The position numbers and the translations under genes were made by a program. 32,790 nucleotides of DNA from Ezakiella sp. (GTDB lineage Bacteria; Bacillota; Clostridia; Tissierellales; Peptoniphilaceae), in the NCBI GenBank assembly GCA_022778715.1, contig JALFRW010000029.1, forward strand, positions 1 through 32,790. Direction: 5' to 3'. The notes beneath the pieces were generated by a model that made no database searches, was not told the origin of the DNA, and worked only from the letters and a program-made list of their open reading frames with translations. This document shows positions 28,006 to 32,790 of this stretch, piece after piece (position 1 is the first letter of the stretch; every line of letters begins with the position of its first letter).

Positions 28006-28362
28006 CTACTTACCAGTTCTAATACCTTGAACCACTAAATTTACTTCTGGAGTTTCAAGTCCGGTCAAATTCTCAATATTAAAACATACTTTCTCTTTTA
28101 AATTTTCTGCTACTGCAGATATATTTACTCCATATTGTGTTATTACATATATATCAAGTGATAAAACATTTCCTTCAGAATTAACTTTTATACCCTTAGT
28201 GAGATTTTCTGTCTTTAACAATTCCAATAAACCATCTGCAGCATTTTTGCTAGCCATGCCAACGATACCGTATGTTTGTGTTGCACTTATTCCGGCAATT
28301 GTTGCAATAGTAGCATCAGAAATTGTAATTGTACCATATTCGGTTTCTTTTCTTGCAGTCAT
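28006..28362 (-). CDS. Asp23/Gls24 family envelope-stress protein (YloU)
   Basis: 118 residues, with the family core TISDATIATIAGISATQTYGIVGMA and a Val-rich C-terminal half. In staphylococci Asp23 is a very abundant membrane-tethered protein linked to cell-wall stress; the one-domain YloU form next to fakA is near-universal in Firmicutes and its role is unclear. First gene of its operon, with AAAGGAGAG before the ATG. Confidence 0.92.
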   Translation of the reverse strand: MTARKETEYGTITISDATIATIAGISATQTYGIVGMASKNAADGLLELLKTENLTKGIKVNSEGNVLSLDIYVITQYGVNISAVAENLKEKVCFNIENLTGLETPEVNLVVQGIRTGK

Positions 28363-28394
28363 ATGATCTCTCCTTTATCTTGTATTCACTTATA

Positions 28395-28423
28395 ATTATA
28401 CAACATTTATGATTACTATTCAA
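28395..28423 (-). promoter_or_regulatory. Promoter of the asp23-fakA-recG operon
   Basis: Minus strand TTGAAT (28418-28423), 17-base spacer, TATAAT (28395-28400). The rpmB gene that often lies divergently here is absent. Confidence 0.65.
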
Positions 28424-28973
28424 CAATAATAGAAGATTTTATTGTATCACATAAATGCCGATAAAAGTATTTTAATTAGATATTTAACTAAAAGGATTTT
28501 AATTCTAAAATTAATTAAAACTGAAGAACTGTGGATATTTGAGGAAAACCATTACAAATGATCTAATTTAAAAATATTTTTAAAAAATCTTTTTAAAAGC
28601 TTAAATATTAAATCTTGCTATTTTGTAGTGCTTGTCATTAGCACCATAAAACCCGTTCACAAAATGATGTCCCTATTCATATGAAAGCGAGTGAAGCGAG
28701 GTTAAATTTATACAGTAATACTGTCAAAATATCTCAAAAGAAACTAAATTTTAGTCAAATTTTGATTAATAAAAGTTTACATTGCTTCTCTCAACACACA
28801 TCTACTATGCATAGTTTGTAAATATGTCCACTTCGTCTTTCTCATCACTAGGGCAATCATAACTCAAAATATTGTAAAAATATTAATTAACTTATATTTT
28901 GTCTTAAAATTCAAATTATAAAACTTTCTATAAAACTCTATATTGAGATTAAAGCTTCGACATATACCATTTA
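28424..28973. other. Gene-free gap with short gene relics
   Basis: No intact gene in about 550 bases. On the minus strand a short frame ending at 28601 reads VNGFYGANDKHYKIARFNI and then a stop; upstream of it in the same frame is GHHF behind a stop codon. Another short minus-strand stretch around 28800-28850 reads EKDEVDIFTNYA before stops. They look like worn coding DNA; I do not recognise the family. No terminator for the GH3 gene stands out. Confidence 0.35.
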
Positions 28974-30407
28974 TTATTTTATTATTCCAAGTTTTATCTT
29001 TGTTTTTAGTATTCTTAAGACCGCTTCATCAATTATTTTTTCTTTAATTTTTCCATCTTTAACCGCTTCTATAACAGCCGGAATTTGTATTTCAATATTC
29101 GAAGAGCATAACAAATCATTTCCGGCCTCCACAGCTTTTACTGCAATTTCTCCGTCCGTGGCAAATCCCCGTACTCCTTCCATAGCCAAATCGTCAGTTA
29201 TAATTTGTCCGACAAATCCGAGTTCGTTTCTTAAAATATCATGTATTTTAGGCGAAATTGAGGCCGGATTATCTTCATCCATCGCGCTCACCACATTGTG
29301 TGACACCAAAACCATGCTCGCCCCTGCGTTAATTCCTGCTTTAAATGGCAAAAAATCATATTTCTCAAATGATTCATAACTTCTTTTATCGTACACAATA
29401 CCCATGTGAGTGTCAGCATTATTTCCATAACCAGGGAAGTGTTTTAAAACACTCCCCATATTCTCATTTTTCATGGTTTTAACAACGAGTTCAATGTATT
29501 TTGAAGTTTCCTCAGCGTTTTTACCAAAGCTTCTTTCATAAATAAAATCTTTTGAATCGGTTGAAACATCACAGACGGGTGAAAAATTCAAATTTATGCC
29601 CAGACTTTTTAAGAGATTGCATTTTTCTTTAGTGTCACTTTTTATAAGCGTGTATCCACCAGTTTCATAAAGGGCTTGTGGCGACCAAAAAGGAACCGCA
29701 CGCAAATTTCTGTTTTTGCTAACTCTGTTTACCGTACCGCCCTCCTCGTCAACGCCGATAAACATAGAAATTTTTGCTGCATTTTGATAATTTTCAATAT
29801 TGGCGATTATCTCATCTTTTTTCTTATCGGCAAAATCTCGTGCAAACAAAATATATCCACCAAGATTGTACTCCTTAACTTTTTCTGCCGCCTCAGATCT
29901 TGGAGATCTCGCAATAAACATCTGTCCAACCTTTTCTTCTATTGACATTCTGTCCAAAATCTCAAGTGCTTTATTTTTTATCACCTCTTGTGTATCTATG
30001 TTCTCATTTGACTTTTCATTTATAATGTCTTTTTTATCCATAACTTGTATTTTCACAATCTCCACTTCTTCTCCATCAGAATTTTCTTTTAAAATTCCTC
30101 GGTAATAAACAAGCACCGGGTTGTCAATCAAAATTCCGGTTTCTTCAGTTGTAACATCAACATCAGTTGTCATAAAATGATAATCTTTACCCTTACTCGT
30201 AACAATCAACGTGTTCATAGCTGCTTCTTTTACAATTCCATGAAGCTCTTTAATTTCTTGTACAGTTTTTTCTTTTGCTACCTCTTTGATATTAAAATAA
30301 TTATCTTCTTTTTTCCCTTTGCACGACGTAAAAAATATATTCAAGCAAAAAATGATATAAACAAAACAGAAAATCAAAAATTTCCTATTTGATTTAAGCT
30401 GGTTCAT
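28974..30407 (-). CDS. Glycoside hydrolase family 3 lipoprotein (NagZ-like)
   Basis: Predicted surface beta-N-acetylglucosaminidase acting on peptidoglycan fragments. 477 residues. The N-terminus is a lipoprotein signal: Lys/Arg, a hydrophobic run, then lipobox FTSC with the lipidated Cys at 29. Residues ~30-130 are an unclassified spacer. The GH3 barrel follows with GGYILFARDF, DEEGGTVNR, KHFPGYGNNADTHMGI (the Asp-x-His acid/base dyad of NagZ-type enzymes) and ITDDLAMEGV (nucleophile Asp). It lacks the C-terminal domain of Bacillus YbbD/NagZ. The ATG at 30407 has AAGGAGGG; the frame upstream is hydrophilic and would bury the signal peptide. Confidence 0.85.
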   Translation of the reverse strand: MNQLKSNRKFLIFCFVYIIFCLNIFFTSCKGKKEDNYFNIKEVAKEKTVQEIKELHGIVKEAAMNTLIVTSKGKDYHFMTTDVDVTTEETGILIDNPVLVYYRGILKENSDGEEVEIVKIQVMDKKDIINEKSNENIDTQEVIKNKALEILDRMSIEEKVGQMFIARSPRSEAAEKVKEYNLGGYILFARDFADKKKDEIIANIENYQNAAKISMFIGVDEEGGTVNRVSKNRNLRAVPFWSPQALYETGGYTLIKSDTKEKCNLLKSLGINLNFSPVCDVSTDSKDFIYERSFGKNAEETSKYIELVVKTMKNENMGSVLKHFPGYGNNADTHMGIVYDKRSYESFEKYDFLPFKAGINAGASMVLVSHNVVSAMDEDNPASISPKIHDILRNELGFVGQIITDDLAMEGVRGFATDGEIAVKAVEAGNDLLCSSNIEIQIPAVIEAVKDGKIKEKIIDEAVLRILKTKIKLGIIK

Positions 30408-30647
30408 AATCCCTCCTTGTATAATGAACACATAGTGATTAGTGTTCTTTTTCTTTTTAATATATGATAAGCATAGACTTGTGTATTGGTTCTTCCTCCA
30501 ATATCTTAGACTGTTTTTTAAAGGCTCAACCACAATTCTATTTTTATTTGTTTATGTGTTAGATAACGCTAAACGTTTTATCACGAGCAAGGATACGACA
30601 TAGTTCTTATTGATACCACAGCCAGTTTTATTAAGGATGTGATTTTT

Positions 30648-30955
30648 ATGTTTTTTGTTGTATCAATGTTTCTAAGGATAAGCATGATTGTTTAGTCTTA
30701 AATTCTGATGGTAAAATTGTTAAGGACGTCTTCGCTTTTTCTAATGAATTAGAGGGATTTAATCTTTTTAGAACTTCCCTTCCTATCTTTCTGAAAATTT
30801 AAAGATGGGATTTGAAGCTACTGGCACTATAGTTTAAACTTAAACAATTTCCTTGTAAACTGTGGTCATGAACAGTTATTGTCAACCCCTTAGGGGTTAA
30901 TCTTTTTTAAAAAAGCTCCTAATCTTAGAAAGTCTAAACTAATAAAACTGATGCT
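30648..30955 (+). pseudogene. IS110-family transposase relic, N-terminal part
   Basis: Decayed start of an IS110-type DEDD transposase. Restoring one lost base after the ATG at 30648 gives MFFVGINVSKDKHDCLVLN, continuing into SDGKIVKDVFAFSNELEGF and NLF. After another indel come MGFEATG, HYSLNLNNFLVNCGHEQLL, NPLGVNLF, NLRKSK and KTDA, the family's ordered landmarks. At least three frameshifts and stops are present, the first catalytic Asp is Asn (GINVS), and everything after KTDA is missing; the next sequence is unrelated. The 110 bases upstream may be the left end of the element, but no boundary or target duplication is visible. Confidence 0.8.
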
Positions 30956-30964
30956 ATGCATAAT

Positions 30965-31405
30965 CTACAAGATAGCGGCTTCGGGTATAATAACAGTCCT
31001 CCCTATAGTTTTCCGTGTTAAAAAATATGACTGCTCCGATCCAACAGGGATCAATACCGGGCTTGCTGTTTTGGTGTCCATTTCTGATCCTAGGCAGCAA
31101 ACGGAACAACAGAATGCAGTTTTATTTCTGGATACAGCTCCGCTAGAGTAAGACCAGCCTCTCCCGCCTAAGGTTACTGCCCAAGGCGCATCCGGTGTTG
31201 AAGTCCTTATGCATTGTCTGTATAAAAAGTCGAACTGCTCTGTAAGCTCATTTTTAAGCTAGATGCAGTCCGGGCGTGTTTTGTGATACTTAAAAGAAAA
31301 TCTCGTTGGTCTACGTCAGGTAAAGGCACAAGAGGTTTTCCTCATAAGCGGTTTTGATTCAGTTGTTTCCGTTTCCACGGTTGATACTCCTGCTTAGTTA
31401 TATGT
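30965..31405 (-). ncRNA. Candidate large structured RNA (GC-richer island)
   Basis: About 440 bases visibly richer in G+C than the surrounding chromosome. On the minus strand it shows many nested helices: CCGT-GGAA-ACGG with a GNRA tetraloop, GAGG-AAAA-CCTC, CTGC(AGCTTA-aaaa-TGAGCT)GCAG, CGCCT..GG/CC..AGGCG, CTGG-TAC-CTC with GAG-GTA-CCAG, an 8-bp long-range stem GTTTGCTG/CAGCAAGC, and GATCC-CTGTT-GGATC. An extended -10 promoter precedes it. The 3' end has no good terminator and abuts the IS110 relic, so it may be truncated. A competing reading is decayed coding DNA: one minus frame (31387-30965) has only two internal stops in 140 codons, and a 66-codon plus-strand frame exists at 30951-31151. 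I recognise no protein family in either. Known large RNA classes (raiA, ROOL, OLE, GOLLD) could not be checked. Confidence 0.45.
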
Positions 31406-31411
31406 TAATCT

Positions 31412-31420
31412 ATTATAACA
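31412..31420 (-). promoter_or_regulatory. Extended -10 promoter before the RNA candidate
   Basis: Minus strand TGT-TATAAT (TATAAT at 31412-31417), the extended -10 form that can work with the poor -35 seen here. The expected start is near 31405, just before the structured block. Confidence 0.45.
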
Positions 31421-31471
31421 CACAATTATGATTTTTTCTGCACTTTTAGTTCATTTGTTATGTATTCGTTC

Positions 31472-31511
31472 AAAGAAACACCCGTATCGGCAACCTATAG
31501 ATACGGGTGTT
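31472..31511 (-). terminator. Terminator after the metalloprotease relic
   Basis: A 12-bp perfect stem AACACCCGTATC / GATACGGGTGTT (31477-31511) with an 11-base loop, followed on the minus strand by TTTCTTTG. It lies four bases past the stop codon of the decayed protease gene. Confidence 0.65.
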
Positions 31512-31515
31512 ATTA

Positions 31516-31870
31516 CTATTCTTCTTCGTAAACAGAAGTAAAACGATCTCGTTCAAATTTCACTTTGTTTTTTACATACTTTTTAAAATTTTTATATTCC
31601 TCGTTGGAAACAACTGCCTGTTTGTTGGTAGCATCCATTTATAGTAGAATTGGACATACCTTGTCCTAATCTACCATCAGCTTTAAAAGCGGCGACAAGA
31701 ATGTAGTATTTTCCGCGTTATGTCCTAAACCCAACGCGTATCCTAATTCATGGGCAGCAACAGACTTCTTTCTATCAGCGTCTAAATTTTCATGCTAAAT
31801 ATTTCGTTTACACCTTGCAACTTTCCCAACAGGCAAACCGCCATCATCGAGAATCCAAAGTCTTAAGGGA
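31516..31870 (-). pseudogene. Decayed zinc-metalloprotease (matrixin/M10-like) gene
   Basis: C-terminal part of a broken secreted-type metalloprotease. One frame reads LWILDDGGLPVGKVAR, a TAG, HENLDADRKKSVAAHELGY, then ALGLGHNAENTTFL. The zinc motif HExxHxxGxxH (31720-31752) is present but its second His is Tyr (HELGYALGLGH). A frameshift leads to KADGRLGQGMSNSTINGC, where a Met-turn-like Met is seen, and a second shift to NKQAVVSNEEYKNFKKYV and the Glu-rich end before a TAG at 31516. The N-terminal half is not recognisable; upstream residues ELTDGERDLTAAENAKVKAE in the same frame may belong to a different fused piece. Family name is inferred from the zinc motif only. Confidence 0.65.
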
Positions 31871-32012
31871 AGTGCGATCAAAAAGAGTATTATAGCGTTC
31901 TTTAAGGAGTAAGTAATAACAGCACTGCTACTGACCACATGTAGAGCAGCACACTCTGCTTTAACCTTCGCATTTTCTGCAGCGGTCAGATCACGCTCCC
32001 CATCGGTAAGTT

Positions 32013-32195
32013 CTATTTCCCGTATGTTGCTATAATCTCCCGCAGGGCTTTCGGTGGGGGAGTATTACACAGTATTCCGTCCTCGCGGTATTTATCCCCG
32101 CCCATTATATATCCCCGGCTGGTGAGCATGACTTCAAAATCCGTTTCGCATCTGAGATAGTCAGCGAATACGGTAAGAACAGTTTTTTTAAGCAT
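32013..32195 (-). CDS. Small GC-richer ORF of unknown function
   Basis: 60 residues from an ATG at 32195 (GGGAG two bases upstream, AAGGAG thirteen bases upstream; neither ideal). The frame stays open to 32414, but upstream residues (FLCRVLCVNRYSLLWG) look like random AT-rich translation. The product starts MLKKTVLTVFADYL and contains MLTSRGYIMGGDKYREDG and ILCNTPP, with balanced soluble-protein composition. No family is recognised. Base composition is more GC-rich than the chromosome, like the RNA candidate nearby, which suggests acquired DNA. A second open frame on the same strand overlaps its 3' end and runs into the protease relic, so this may be one more fragment. Confidence 0.4.
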   Translation of the reverse strand: MLKKTVLTVFADYLRCETDFEVMLTSRGYIMGGDKYREDGILCNTPPPKALREIIATYGK

Positions 32196-32464
32196 ATCTC
32201 CCAGCAGCTCCTTTCTTCGCAGAATTGGTTTCTTTCTTACTTGTTGAAAAAAATGTGCATTCGAAAGCGGCTCAAGATTTTTTCGGACACACCACAATCC
32301 CCACAACAATGAATATCTATTCACACATAACACTCTACACAAAAAGACAATCTGCAAGATTTTAATTATTGATTTTAAGTTTCCAAAGTATCCAATGAAT
32401 AGACAACCGAACATTAATTATATAAACATATGCATTTAATCTTGTTTTACGCAATCTAACAATA

Positions 32465-32504
32465 TAAAACAAAAAACAGCCATTAATTAAAAATAGCTGT
32501 TTTT
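32465..32504. terminator. Hairpin with T-runs, probable terminator
   Basis: AAAAACAGC / GCTGTTTTT (9 bp, 32472-32480 with 32496-32504), 15-base AT-rich loop, T-rich on both exits, the longer run being on the minus strand. The gene it served is not evident. Confidence 0.45.
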
Positions 32505-32544
32505 CGATGGTTTGAAGTCTGTAATTATAAAAATTTATGAACTT

Positions 32545-32625
32545 CATAATTATACTGGTGCGGGAAAGAGGACTTGGCTAATGTTGTTTGGTTATGTGTA
32601 TTTTATGGGATTTCTATATACGCAA
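32545..32625 (+). pseudogene. Possible AAA-ATPase P-loop fragment
   Basis: A plus-strand stretch reads YTGAGKRTWLMLFGYVYF, which resembles the Walker A start of archaeal-type DUF4143 ATPases (pattern GARQVGKTWLM) after small deletions. Nothing before or after continues the family. Weak; the match rests on about a dozen residues. Confidence 0.2.
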
Positions 32626-32651
32626 TTACCAAATAGTTGGCAACCGATAAT

Positions 32652-32679
32652 AAAAGACGAGCTATGTTGCCCGTCTTTT
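32652..32679 (-). terminator. Terminator of the right-edge gene
   Basis: Minus-strand stem AAAAGACGGGC / GCTCGTCTTTT (11 pairs, one G-U, 6-base loop). The same hairpin on the plus strand has an A-C mismatch, so the minus direction is favoured. It lies eight bases past the stop at 32687. Confidence 0.6.
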
Positions 32680-32686
32680 TACATAA

Positions 32687-32790
32687 TTAAATGTTTTTTA
32701 ATTTTTCTCTTCTCTCTTTAATTAATTGTTCCATCTCTTGTAAATCTTCTTCAGTTGCGTGGTTTCTTAAAAAATTCCTTGCTCCGGTTC
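32687..32790 (-). CDS. 3' end of a leftward gene, unknown product (partial)
   Basis: The last 33 codons of a gene entering from the right edge; the frame is open from the window end to the TAA at 32687. The tail reads ARNFLRNHATEEDLQEMEQL, then IKERREKLKNI, a charged helix typical of many soluble proteins. Too little for a family call. A terminator follows directly, supporting a real gene end. Confidence 0.55.
   Translation of the reverse strand, partial: TGARNFLRNHATEEDLQEMEQLIKERREKLKNI

Noticed and set aside
30426-30447. GAACAC-N10-GTGTTC repeat upstream of the GH3 gene
   Set aside because: Only six-base arms, no clear promoter to phase it with, and such repeats arise easily; not called as an operator.
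30884-30905. AACCCC-TTA-GGGGTT followed by TTTTTT, terminator-like on the plus strand
   Set aside because: It falls exactly on the codons for NPLGVNLF of the IS110 transposase relic, so the symmetry is best explained as coding sequence.
30951-31151. 66-codon rightward open frame
   Set aside because: No ribosome site, unusual composition, and it lies antisense to the helices and promoter of the RNA candidate; treated as a by-product.
32512-32721. 69-codon rightward frame near the right edge
   Set aside because: Crosses a terminator hairpin and the 3' end of the leftward edge gene; only a short P-loop-like fragment inside it is of note.
1-32790. CRISPR array, tRNA, rRNA, riboswitch or phage genes
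   Set aside because: Read through both strands; no spaced direct repeats, tRNA cloverleaf, rRNA segment or recognised aptamer was seen.

Overview
The window is a strongly AT-rich piece of a low-GC Gram-positive (Firmicutes) chromosome. A class A RNase P RNA, the gene content, the gene order (ylxM-ffh-rpsP-khpA-rimM-trmD-rplS; plsX-acpP-smc-ftsY; asp23-fakA-recG-rsmD-coaD) and frequent TTG starts suggest an anaerobic Clostridia/Tissierellia-type bacterium, possibly a Peptoniphilaceae (Parvimonas/Finegoldia/Peptoniphilus-like). Species level is a guess from general knowledge; no search was run.

Layout. 1-1.9 kb: two small leftward genes, an EamA/DMT transporter and a ClbS/DfsB-family protein, each with its own sigma-A-type promoter. 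1.9-3.0 kb: a gene-poor AT-rich gap with possible gene relics. 3.0-30.4 kb: a nearly continuous leftward housekeeping block. It divides into (a) asp23-fakA-recG-rsmD-coaD-coiled-coil protein; (b) ackA, then rpmF, then plsX-acpP-smc, then ftsY, several with their own promoters and terminators; (c) one long ylxM-ffh-rpsP-khpA-rimM-trmD-rplS-rbgA-rnhB-yraN-comM-dprA-topA series running towards rnpB, which has a consensus promoter of its own just after topA. The only intact rightward gene is tmcAL, divergent from ackA. A NagZ-like GH3 lipoprotein stands at 29-30.4 kb.

Functionally the block gathers co-translational targeting (Ffh, FtsY, YlxM), ribosome and tRNA maturation (RpsP, RplS, RimM, TrmD, RbgA, KhpA, RsmD, TmcAL, RNase P), chromosome and DNA maintenance (SMC, TopA, RecG, RNase HII, DprA, ComM, YraN) and fatty-acid/phospholipid/CoA/acetate metabolism (PlsX, AcpP, FakA, CoaD, AckA).

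30.5-32.8 kb is accessory debris: a decayed IS110-family transposase, a more GC-rich block (about 30.96-31.41 kb) that folds into many nested helices on the minus strand behind an extended -10 promoter and may be a large structured RNA, a decayed zinc-metalloprotease gene, a GC-richer unidentified ORF, and the 3' end of a gene leaving the window. The most interesting items are this RNA candidate and two palindromes at promoters (ylxM leader, ClbS-family -10).
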